Source: Bacillota bacterium
Lineage (GTDB): Bacteria; Bacillota; Clostridia; Lachnospirales; Lachnospiraceae
Direction of reading: 5' to 3'
Assembly (NCBI GenBank): GCA_023441965.1
Contig: JAEZNB010000016.1
Location: forward strand, 1-20,765
Length of the DNA stretch: 20,765 nucleotides
Position numbers and translations under genes: made by a program
In this document: one piece after another, positions 15,323-20,765 of the stretch
How positions within the stretch are numbered: position 1 is the stretch's first letter
Layout: each line of letters starts with the position of its first letter
The notes under the pieces: generated by a model
What the model saw: the letters and a program-made list of their open reading frames with translations, nothing else
What the model was told of the DNA's origin: nothing
Databases searched by the model: none

Positions 15323-15365
15323 CAAATATATTTGCATAATTCAAAAATTATCATACACTTTACAC
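15298..15365. repeat. paired TACAC-N2-TACAC direct repeats
   Basis: TACACCTTACAC (15298-15309) overlaps the spacer of the operon promoter. A near copy, TACACTTTACAC (15354-15365), lies 56 bp further upstream. Each is a TACAC direct repeat with 7-bp period. They could bind an activator or second regulator; function unknown. Confidence 0.35.
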
Positions 15366-15460
15366 AAACATAAAATGTCTAATGAACAAAAAGGCTCCCG
15401 GTAATCGATGTTTAGACCGATGATCCGAAAGTCTTTTGATTTGCATCATTATGGATCTTT

Positions 15461-15493
15461 TTATCAATGTATTATCAATATATTATCAATATT
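15461..15493. repeat. three 11-bp tandem repeats, AT-rich
   Basis: TTATCAATGTA, TTATCAATATA and TTATCAATATT follow one another without gaps, phased at about one helical turn. They lie in the 446-nt divergent gap between the tetR operon and the FMN split-barrel gene. Further on, TATGGTAC followed by a pyrimidine stretch occurs twice (15523 and 15559). They might be protein-binding iterons or bent DNA; no gene is seen in this gap. Confidence 0.5.
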
Positions 15494-15677
15494 TTTATAT
15501 ATCTAACCAATTTTCTTTAATTTATGGTACCTTTCCTTTAATTATTTACATATTTTCCTATGGTACTTTCTTCCTTTCTGTAATATAATTTCCTTAAGCA
15601 TGCATGGCTTACCTTAGTATCGTATTCATCGAAGCTATGGAAACCGGCATAAAATCATAGTGAAATGGGGGTATTTT

Positions 15678-16076
15678 ATGATTTCAACTGTTCAATATTT
15701 GTCCCAATGTGAGACCTTCTTCCTTGCTACTTCCGAGGATGACCAACCAAAGCTGCGGCCCTTCGGAGCGATCGCCGAAATAGAGGGAAAGGCGTATCTT
15801 TGCACCAATAATACCAAGAATGTGTACAAGCAGCTTCTGAAGAATCCCAAGGTTCAGATTGTCGGTATGCTGAAGGATCGCACCTGGATCCGGGTAACAG
15901 GGAAGGCTGTTCCGGATCATCGCAGGGAAGCCAGAGTGGCCTTCCTGGAGCTACTTCCGGGCATTAAGAGAATGTATACACCGGATGATAACCTCTTCGA
16001 GGTTTTCTATCTGGAGGATGTGATTACAGAGCTTGCCACCTTCCATGTAAACGGTTATATCATGAACAGAGTTTAA
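15678..16076 (+). CDS. pyridoxamine 5'-phosphate oxidase-like FMN split-barrel protein
   Basis: A 132-residue small single-domain flavin split-barrel protein of the PNPOx-like superfamily. Visible features are the N-terminal ...FFLATSEDDQPKLRPFGA strand pair, the NNTKNVYKQLLKNPKVQIVG segment at about 44-64 and the WIRVTGKA strand. Members bind FMN or F420-like cofactors as homodimers and reduce varied substrates; at this size it is not a true PdxH. I chose ATG 15678, which has GGGG about 6-10 nt upstream; an in-frame GTG at 15660 lacks a site. It stands alone on the plus strand, followed by a large hairpin terminator. A TATAAT at 15584-15589 could be its -10, but no clear -35 is seen. Confidence 0.75.
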   Translation: MISTVQYLSQCETFFLATSEDDQPKLRPFGAIAEIEGKAYLCTNNTKNVYKQLLKNPKVQIVGMLKDRTWIRVTGKAVPDHRREARVAFLELLPGIKRMYTPDDNLFEVFYLEDVITELATFHVNGYIMNRV

Positions 16077-16090
16077 TTCCATAAACAAGC

Positions 16091-16204
16091 TCCCCCGCAT
16101 ATGCGCCCTTCAGGTTCTGGCTATGACTCTTACCTTCAGCTAAGCTGCTGATCTGCAAGATATCATAGCTATCCCAGAGAGCTGATATGCGGGGGATGTT
16201 TTTT
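16091..16204 (+). terminator. nested long-range hairpin ending in a T-run (terminator or small structured RNA)
   Basis: TCCCCCGCATAT (16091-16102) pairs perfectly with ATATGCGGGGGA (16185-16196), followed by TGTTTTTT. The 82 nt inside contain a second helix, TGGCTATGA (about 16118-16126) with TCATAGCTA (about 16163-16171; one G-U pair), and an apical CAGC-TAA-GCTG hairpin. A simple terminator would not need such an interior. It lies just after the FMN split-barrel gene. Confidence 0.6.
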
Positions 16205-16211
16205 CATCTTC

Positions 16212-16380
16212 ATCTCCTTGAGTGCTGCTATTCAGAGGATGTCGAATTACTTTTATATCCTTAGGCGCTGCTTCTCGGAGGATGTCTATTCATCCTCATA
16301 TCCTTGAGTGCTGCTATTCAGAGGATGTCTATTTATCCTTGTATGTTGTTATCTTGAATGTCGCTGTTCGGAGGATCTCC
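16212..16380. repeat. 43-bp tandem repeat array, noncoding
   Basis: Units begin with TCCTTGAGTGCTGCTATTCA-type sequence at 16215, 16258 and 16301 (period 43), with a more degenerate fourth copy near 16352. The 29 bp at 16215-16243 and 16301-16329 are identical. Each unit can fold: ATCCT..TGA pairs with TCAG..AGGAT. The array occupies most of the gap between the hairpin structure and the convergent aspartate kinase gene; I see no coding potential in it. Confidence 0.8.
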
Positions 16381-16418
16381 ATCTTTATATATCTACCTGA
16401 TCCATTCTATCTTCACAA

Positions 16419-17738
16419 TTATTCCTGAACAAAGATCTTATAGATTGCTCTGGTTGCTTCCTCGAAGTCTTCTTCGGATACGCCGATGATGATATTCAGC
16501 TCTGAGGAGCCCTGGTCAATCATCTTGATATTGATTTTTGCCTGAGCCAGTGCGGTAAATATCTTTGCAGCAGTACCTCTGGCCTTCCTCATACCACGGC
16601 CAACGACAGCGATCAGGGCCAGATCATCCTCGATCTCAATGTGATCGGGCTGAGTACGGGAAATGATTTCATCCAATACTGCTCTTTCCTTACCACGAAT
16701 CGCATCGGTGCTGACGATGACACTGAGCGTATCGATACCGGAGGGTATATGTTCAAAGCAGATGTTATTCTTCTCAAGAGAACGAAGTACGTTTCTGCCA
16801 AAGCCGACCATGCTGTTCATCATATCCTTCTCAATATTGATAACGGAAAAGCCCTTCTTACCGGCGATACCTGTAATGGTAAAATCACTTCTGTCCACAG
16901 ACTGGGCAACAATCATGGTACCCGGATCCTCCGGATGGTTGGTATTCTTAATATTAATCGGGATACCCTTCGTGCGGACAGGGAATATCGAGTCCTCATG
17001 CAGAACGGTTGCTCCCATGTAGGAAAGCTCTCTAAGCTCCCGATAGGTAATCGTGGTGATCGGCTTGGGATCCTTTACGATTCTGGGGTCACAGATCAAG
17101 AAGCCGCTGACATCCGTCCAGTTCTCATAGAGCTGGGCATCCGCCGCTCTGGCTATGATAGAACCGGTGATATCAGATCCGCCGCGGGAGAAGGTCTTGA
17201 TGGTATCGTTCGGCATGGAACCATAGAAACCGGGTATCACAGCACACTCCATCTCACTAAGCTTGGGAGCCAGCTTGGTGATCGTCTTCTCCAGATCAAA
17301 CTCTCCGCTTTCATTAAAGCAGATCAATCCGACCATATCGAGGAAGGGGAAACCAAGGAAGCTTGCGAGCAGCAGACCATTGAGATATTCACCGCGGCTG
17401 GCAGCATAATCTCTTCCTGCTCTATGGGTAAAGGAATATTTCATGTGCCTGAACTCCTCCTCAAGGGATAGATCCAGGTTCAGATCTTTGATAATGGAAT
17501 AATATCTGTCTTCAATCGCTTGGAATTCAGCGTCAAAGTTCAGACCCTTACTTGCTTTATCATAGCAATCATATAGCATATCTGTAATCTTCGTATCAGC
17601 GGAATGCCGTTTTCCCGGTGCTGAGACTACGACAAATCGTCTGCTTTTATCCGCATGAATGATTTCTGCTACCTTGCGAAATTGGTTTGCATCGGCTAAT
17701 GAACTCCCGCCAAACTTAACAACCTTTATGTCCTTCAT
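16419..17738 (-). CDS. lysC: aspartate kinase (monofunctional, two ACT domains)
   Basis: A 439-residue aspartokinase, the enzyme that phosphorylates L-aspartate as the first step to lysine, threonine, methionine and diaminopimelate. The kinase domain covers 1 to about 280: KFGGSS (8-13), RGEYLNG (115-121) and SRGGSDITG (184-192). Two C-terminal ACT domains, about 285-360 and 370-439 (LIAVVGRGMR, INIKMIDQGSSELNIIIGV), usually bind a feedback amino acid. Length and layout match the aspartokinase III type (Bacillus YclM-like), so lysine or threonine sensitivity is likely, but which cannot be told here. AGAGGA lies 6 nt upstream of the ATG. It appears to be a single-gene unit: the genes on either side are unrelated and terminators flank it. 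Confidence 0.92.
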   Translation of the reverse strand: MKDIKVVKFGGSSLADANQFRKVAEIIHADKSRRFVVVSAPGKRHSADTKITDMLYDCYDKASKGLNFDAEFQAIEDRYYSIIKDLNLDLSLEEEFRHMKYSFTHRAGRDYAASRGEYLNGLLLASFLGFPFLDMVGLICFNESGEFDLEKTITKLAPKLSEMECAVIPGFYGSMPNDTIKTFSRGGSDITGSIIARAADAQLYENWTDVSGFLICDPRIVKDPKPITTITYRELRELSYMGATVLHEDSIFPVRTKGIPINIKNTNHPEDPGTMIVAQSVDRSDFTITGIAGKKGFSVINIEKDMMNSMVGFGRNVLRSLEKNNICFEHIPSGIDTLSVIVSTDAIRGKERAVLDEIISRTQPDHIEIEDDLALIAVVGRGMRKARGTAAKIFTALAQAKINIKMIDQGSSELNIIIGVSEEDFEEATRAIYKIFVQE

Positions 17739-17795
17739 AAGTATTCCTCTTTCTGCACCTGTATCTGTGCCGTTATGATTGAGATTTTATGTATC

Positions 17796-17824
17796 ATTAT
17801 ATTATATAATGTTTAAATAATCAA
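17796..17824 (-). promoter_or_regulatory. promoter of the aspartate kinase gene
   Basis: On the minus strand TTGATT (17824-17819), 17-nt spacer, TATAAT (17801-17796). The start codon lies about 58 nt from the -10, leaving too little leader for a lysine riboswitch or T-box. Confidence 0.55.
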
Positions 17825-17878
17825 TTATGGATTAAAAAAAGTATAAATTTTCATCATAGCCTTTTATCTGATGTATAA

Positions 17879-17905
17879 ATGCAAAAATGAGGATGCAAAA
17901 ATGAG
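17879..17905. repeat. 14-bp tandem duplication
   Basis: ATGCAAAAATGAG occurs at 17879-17891 and again at 17893-17905. The second copy forms one arm of the adjacent terminator, so the arm-plus-T-run has been duplicated. Confidence 0.6.
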
Positions 17906-17945
17906 AAACAAATCGTATCGGATTCCATACGGTTCATTTCTCATT
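17896..17945 (-). terminator. terminator of the yneA-like gene
   Basis: AATGAGAAA (17900-17908) pairs with TTTCTCATT (17937-17945), with an inner CGTAT/ATACG helix. On the minus strand the stem runs straight into a T-run. It is 30 nt past the stop codon of the LysM gene. Confidence 0.65.
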
Positions 17946-17975
17946 CTGCGACTATTTATAAAAAGGAGTAACTAA

Positions 17976-18323
17976 CTATCTTAATGCATCAGCATAGTAA
18001 GGTACAATGATGTAGCTGCCTGCATGGATCGTATCGGTGGTAAGGCCGTTACTCTCCTTCAATTCATCGATATAATCAGAGATATCATCATATTCCTCTG
18101 TCAGATAGCTGCTTGCGATACTCCATAAGCTATCTCCCTTCTTCACCTCAACACTGGTTACAAGCTTCACTCTCTCCCGGCTTCCCTGGGCTGTAACAGT
18201 CCTGGTAAAGAAGAACATGGACATGAGGATCAGTAAAAGCAGAAGCACTCCTCCGATCACAAACATTCTTATCTTATTCAGGATACTTCTATCCCTTCCG
18301 TTAACTCTCATCGTTCTGTTCAT
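17976..18323 (-). CDS. yneA: YneA-like SOS cell-division suppressor (membrane-anchored LysM protein)
   Basis: A 115-residue protein. A short basic N-terminus is followed by one hydrophobic segment (about residues 20-39), an extracellular linker and a LysM domain at about 60-112 (VEVKKGDSLWSIASSYL ... SNGLTTDTIHAGSYIIVPY) that binds peptidoglycan. Size, topology and divergent position next to lexA match Bacillus YneA, which delays cell division after DNA damage. I chose ATG 18323, which has GGGAGG 8 nt upstream; upstream in-frame codons lack a site. SOS boxes in the shared intergenic region make LexA repression likely. Sequence alone cannot exclude another LysM function, so the name rests on context. 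Confidence 0.75.
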   Translation of the reverse strand: MNRTMRVNGRDRSILNKIRMFVIGGVLLLLLILMSMFFFTRTVTAQGSRERVKLVTSVEVKKGDSLWSIASSYLTEEYDDISDYIDELKESNGLTTDTIHAGSYIIVPYYADALR

Positions 18324-18412
18324 TCGGTATACCTCCCAAATCTCAATCATATATCACTGATCCCTACCATGCTGCTGTCCTTCCGGGATCCTATCGTCTT
18401 GTGTTGTTATCA

Positions 18413-18418
18413 TTATAG
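18413..18418 (-). promoter_or_regulatory. possible -10 of the yneA-like gene
   Basis: TATAAT on the minus strand, about 90 nt upstream of the start codon. No convincing -35 is seen at 16-18 nt, and the SOS boxes lie a further 80-110 nt upstream, so a promoter nearer the boxes is also possible. Confidence 0.3.
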
Positions 18419-18500
18419 TATGGGTCAGGGTCATCCGATGTCCGTTCTGAAAAAAATATATAAAAATATTCCTCATTTATGATATCCATCATACATTAAT

Positions 18501-18527
18501 CGAACATATGATGCGAACATTTGTTTC
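18501..18527. promoter_or_regulatory. LexA (SOS) boxes, yneA-proximal
   Basis: CGAACATTTGTTTC (18514-18527) is close to the Gram-positive SOS box CGAACRNRYGTTYG. CGAACATATG (18501-18510) directly abuts it as a second, half-degenerate copy. Confidence 0.75.
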
Positions 18528-18575
18528 TATATTTTGATTATAAGGGATAAATGATGCCTTGTCAACAGAAAAATT

Positions 18576-18589
18576 CGAACATTCGTTTT
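18576..18589. promoter_or_regulatory. LexA (SOS) box, central
   Basis: CGAACATTCGTTTT matches the SOS box with changes only at the 3' end. It is located midway between the two divergent genes. Confidence 0.75.
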
Positions 18590-18615
18590 ATTTTACAAAC
18601 ATTTTTTCGTTTTTC

Positions 18616-18629
18616 AGAACATTAGTTTT
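18616..18629. promoter_or_regulatory. LexA (SOS) box overlapping the lexA -35
   Basis: AGAACATTAGTTTT has the box core and overlaps the first bases of the lexA -35, so LexA bound here would block its own promoter. Confidence 0.65.
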
Positions 18630-18656
18630 GCATTTTTATGACAGGTATGTTATAAT
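18628..18656 (+). promoter_or_regulatory. lexA promoter
   Basis: TTGCAT (18628-18633), 17-nt spacer, TATAAT (18651-18656) with an extended -10 TGT just upstream. About 75 nt before the lexA start. Confidence 0.75.
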
Positions 18657-18731
18657 CTACTCAACTGATAAGGTGTTACATACATGCTTAGAATTCATCT
18701 GATAAAGATTATGATAATGGAGGCTGATTGA

Positions 18732-19349
18732 ATGGGTTATGGAAGGATAAGCAATAAGCAGAAGGAAATACTGGAATACTTAAAATCTCAGATCATTAAT
18801 AAAGGATATCCCCCGGCAGTACGTGAAATCTGTGAGGCTGTCAAGTTAAAGTCCACCTCATCCGTACACTCCCATCTGGAGACACTTGAGAAGAATGGGT
18901 ATATCCGAAGAGATCCTTCTAAACCCAGAGCAATTGAGATCATCGATGACGAATTTAACCTGACCAGACGGGAGCTGGTGAATGTACCGATTGTCGGAAC
19001 CATCACAGCAGGCCAGCCGATTCTGGCAGTTCAGAATATAGACAGCTACTTCCCTATTCCATCGGAATATATGCCGAATGAAGAGACCTTCATGCTGATG
19101 GTCAAGGGCGACAGTATGATCAATGTAGGCATCTTCAATGGTGACAAGATATTAGTTCAGAGACAGTCCCATGCGAAGAATGGTGATTTTGTCGTTGCTC
19201 TGATTGAGGATGAGGTTACCGTGAAGACCTTCTATAAGGAGAATGGTTATTACAGACTGCAGCCAGAGAATGATTCCATGGAGCCGATTATCGTCCCTGA
19301 GCTTCAGATCCTTGGTAAGGTCATCGGACTCTTCCGTATCTTCAACTGA
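18732..19349 (+). CDS. lexA: LexA SOS repressor
   Basis: A 205-residue LexA. The N-terminal winged-helix DNA-binding domain covers about 1-70 (YPPAVREICEAVKLKSTSSVHSHLETLEKNGYI). The cleavage site is A93-G94 (TAGQP) and the S24-type catalytic dyad is S128 (KGDSM) and K165 (VTVKTF). RecA-stimulated self-cleavage inactivates the repressor after DNA damage. GGAGG lies 8 nt upstream of the ATG. It is divergent from the yneA-like gene with several LexA boxes between, as in Bacillus, so autoregulation is expected. Nothing is unusual: all active-site residues are present and length is normal. Confidence 0.96.
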   Translation: MGYGRISNKQKEILEYLKSQIINKGYPPAVREICEAVKLKSTSSVHSHLETLEKNGYIRRDPSKPRAIEIIDDEFNLTRRELVNVPIVGTITAGQPILAVQNIDSYFPIPSEYMPNEETFMLMVKGDSMINVGIFNGDKILVQRQSHAKNGDFVVALIEDEVTVKTFYKENGYYRLQPENDSMEPIIVPELQILGKVIGLFRIFN

Positions 19350-19392
19350 TCCGCCAGATACCCAGCCCGAAATTACTTTAATATAATAAGAT

Positions 19393-19448
19393 AAGGCAGA
19401 TAACAGGACATATCCTATCGGGATATACTACCTGCCATCTGCCTTTTG
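19393..19448. terminator. bidirectional terminator between lexA and rsfS
   Basis: AAGGCAGAT (19393-19401) pairs with ATCTGCCTT (19437-19445), with inner CAGG/CCTG and ATATCC/GGATAT helices. TTTTG follows on the plus strand. It serves lexA and probably also the convergent rsfS transcript. Confidence 0.75.
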
Positions 19449-19528
19449 TATTGTATTCATGTACAGCCTGTATCTACCGGAATAACTCCTTGTACAGGAT
19501 GCATTAAATCGCTATTCTTCCCAGAAGC

Positions 19529-19897
19529 TTAGTCCTTGTGCGTCAGTCCCAGCTGTTCCTTACCGATGGTCTTACCATCTCTCCAGATTCTCTCCAGATT
19601 GTAAAACAAACGGTCCTCCTTAGAGAAGACATGAACCACCACATCGCCGTAGTCCATCAAAATCCAGCTGGCAGACCGTATTCCTTCGATCCGCTTGGGC
19701 TCATGCCCCAGCCTGCCGAGTACATCCTTTACATTGGAAACCAAGGCATCTACCTGCGGGGCATTGGTTCCGTTTGCAATGATAAAATAATCTGCAATAA
19801 TGGATATATCTTTTATTTCAATCACCTGGATATCTTCGCCCTTTTTCTCCTCCAGTGCCTCATAGACCAGCTTCGCTATTTCCTTCGAATTCTCCAC
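19529..19897 (-). CDS. rsfS: ribosomal silencing factor RsfS (Iojap/YbeB)
   Basis: A 122-residue RsfS. It binds ribosomal protein uL14 on the large subunit and prevents subunit joining when nutrients are scarce. Family features are the DYFIIANGTNAPQVDALVSNV segment (36-56), IEGIRSASWILMDYGDVVVHVF (69-90) and the closing YNLERIWRDG (99-108). The start is GTG at 19897, set by AAAGGAGG 6 nt upstream; no better ATG exists. It follows yqeK by 43 nt in the order nadD-yqeK-rsfS, common in Firmicutes and probably one transcript. Confidence 0.93.
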   Translation of the reverse strand: MENSKEIAKLVYEALEEKKGEDIQVIEIKDISIIADYFIIANGTNAPQVDALVSNVKDVLGRLGHEPKRIEGIRSASWILMDYGDVVVHVFSKEDRLFYNLERIWRDGKTIGKEQLGLTHKD

Positions 19898-19940
19898 AAT
19901 ATTCCTCCTTTACTCTCATCAGAAGAGACAGCTAGCCTCC

Positions 19941-20531
19941 TCAAACCAGGCTCATGCTTCTTTCCGATGTTAATGCTTTATAATATTCATAAGTATCCTC
20001 GGTCAATGTATCAATCACAGAATCGGTATTCTTAAGATAATTCAGTGTACATTCCGAAATCAGTATCAGGGCCTGATCGAGATCTGCATAAGCTTCCCAG
20101 CGGATCTCCTCCATTCCCGGTAAGGGCCACCGATTGGGTTCAATATAATCGGCGATAAAAATGATTTTCTCTAATATGCTCATCCCGGGTCTTCCGGTTG
20201 TATGATAACGGATGGCATTCAGAATATCCTCATCCTCGATGCCAAAGATGTCCTTGGCATAAGCGGCTCCTACCTTACCGTGGAGCAGGGAAGGTTTCAC
20301 CCATTCCACCTCACTGACCGGCAGCTGATAGCGAAGGCATTCCTCCCTCAGCTCCTCGTCAGATCTATCCTTTGCACAATCATGAAGAATTCCTGCAATA
20401 GAGGCCTTCCTCATATCACAGCCATAAAGCAGGGCCAAATCACAGGCTACCTCTTCCACACCCAGTGTGTGCCGATATCTGCGCTCTCCCATCCAAGGCT
20501 TTATGCTGTCCCTTATTTGCTGCAATTCCAT
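19941..20531 (-). CDS. yqeK: YqeK-type HD hydrolase, symmetrical Ap4A hydrolase
   Basis: A 196-residue HD-domain phosphohydrolase of the YqeK family, which splits diadenosine tetraphosphate into two ADP. Metal ligands are visible: H21, H50-D51 (ILHDCAKD), H84 (LLHGKVGA), H110 (RYHTTG) and D128 (FIADYIEP). It is located 80 nt after nadD and just before rsfS; this linkage is typical. The ribosome site, AAGG about 8 nt upstream of the ATG, is modest. Confidence 0.9.
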   Translation of the reverse strand: MELQQIRDSIKPWMGERRYRHTLGVEEVACDLALLYGCDMRKASIAGILHDCAKDRSDEELREECLRYQLPVSEVEWVKPSLLHGKVGAAYAKDIFGIEDEDILNAIRYHTTGRPGMSILEKIIFIADYIEPNRWPLPGMEEIRWEAYADLDQALILISECTLNYLKNTDSVIDTLTEDTYEYYKALTSERSMSLV

Positions 20532-20611
20532 CAGTATTACCTTCTTTTATCAATCATTATATATTGCAGGTCATGCCACAGACTTAATGCTTCCACCTCT
20601 TAGGAAAGAGA

Positions 20612-20765
20612 TTAAGCTGTCGGGCAGCCGTACAGACCATGCTCTTTGATGTAGCTCCGGACCGGTTCAGGTACATAATATCTTATGGACTTCCCTGCTA
20701 CGATCCGCTCCCGGATCTCTGCGGAAGAGATATCAATCGTCGGCATATCCAACAGAATTATACTG
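20612..20765 (-). CDS. nadD: nicotinate-nucleotide adenylyltransferase NadD, 3' end
   Basis: The last 51 codons of a minus-strand gene that enters from the right window edge, ending at TAA 20612-20614. The sequence has the NadD C-terminal pattern (MPTIDISSAEIRERIVAGKS, then IRYYVPEPVRSYIKEHGLY). The ISSxxIR motif is the conserved nucleotidyltransferase motif. NadD joins nicotinate mononucleotide and ATP in NAD synthesis. The 80-nt gap to yqeK holds nothing recognisable. Confidence 0.88.
   Translation of the reverse strand, partial: SIILLDMPTIDISSAEIRERIVAGKSIRYYVPEPVRSYIKEHGLYGCPTA

Noticed and set aside
16091..16204. Signal recognition particle RNA, 6S RNA or other known RNA
   Set aside because: The SRP GGUCCGGAAGG-type tetraloop core is missing and the length and bubble layout do not fit 6S RNA; left as an unassigned structure.
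16641..17471. 276-residue plus-strand open frame
   Set aside because: It is antisense to the aspartate kinase gene, whose motifs and domain order are complete; no ribosome site.
17739..17795. Lysine riboswitch or T-box before the aspartate kinase gene
   Set aside because: The leader from the likely promoter is only about 50 nt, with no suitable helices or terminator.

Overview
The window looks like chromosomal DNA of a Clostridia bacterium, most likely a Lachnospiraceae-type Firmicute. The evidence is strong AGGAGG-type ribosome sites, consensus sigma-A promoters, copper-amine-oxidase-like stalk domains on a cell-wall protein, a yneA-like LysM gene divergent from lexA under Gram-positive SOS boxes, and the gene order nadD-yqeK-rsfS. 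No rRNA, tRNA, CRISPR array or intact insertion sequence was seen.

Layout. (1) 1-1947, minus: N-terminal part of a secreted cell-wall protein, probably an N-acetylmuramoyl-L-alanine amidase, cut by the window edge. (2) 2444-4340, plus: a TtcA-type tRNA thiolation ATPase and a XerC/D-like tyrosine recombinase. (3) 4434-5141, minus: a zinc-ribbon membrane protein. Just upstream is a headless gene fragment (5190-5378) that stops at a terminator hairpin and a short integrase-tail-like sequence. This looks like the scar of an old insertion or deletion. (4) 5582-9660, plus: an accessory block with a membrane-anchored LuxR-type regulator, a GH114-like/RTX secreted protein gene broken by two in-frame stops, and an SDR oxidoreductase. 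It ends in a 22-bp perfect hairpin. (5) 15231 down to 9875, minus: a five-gene operon of TetR regulator, FGGY sugar kinase, class II aldolase with an unusual pentapeptide-repeat insert, GtrA-family membrane protein, and HemL-like class III aminotransferase. It has a near-consensus promoter and a candidate operator. (6) 15678-16076, plus: a small FMN split-barrel protein, followed by a nested inverted-repeat structure (16091-16204) and a 43-bp tandem repeat (about 16212-16380). (7) 17738 down to 16419, minus: aspartate kinase. (8) 17976-19349: the SOS pair yneA-like/lexA. (9) 19529-20765, minus: rsfS, yqeK and the 3' end of nadD.

How the genes work together. The best candidate for an undescribed system is the TetR-kinase-aldolase-GtrA-aminotransferase operon. 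It holds a sugar kinase, an aldolase acting on a sugar phosphate, a PLP aminotransferase or aminomutase, and a lipid-linked-sugar flippase-type membrane protein, all under one local repressor. It contains no transporter and no recognisable isomerase, so the substrate is unknown. A biosynthetic role (an aminated sugar-derived or glycerol-like envelope component) is as plausible as catabolism. The SOS pair is a textbook arrangement with four LexA-box-like sites. The housekeeping genes at the right end are ordinary.
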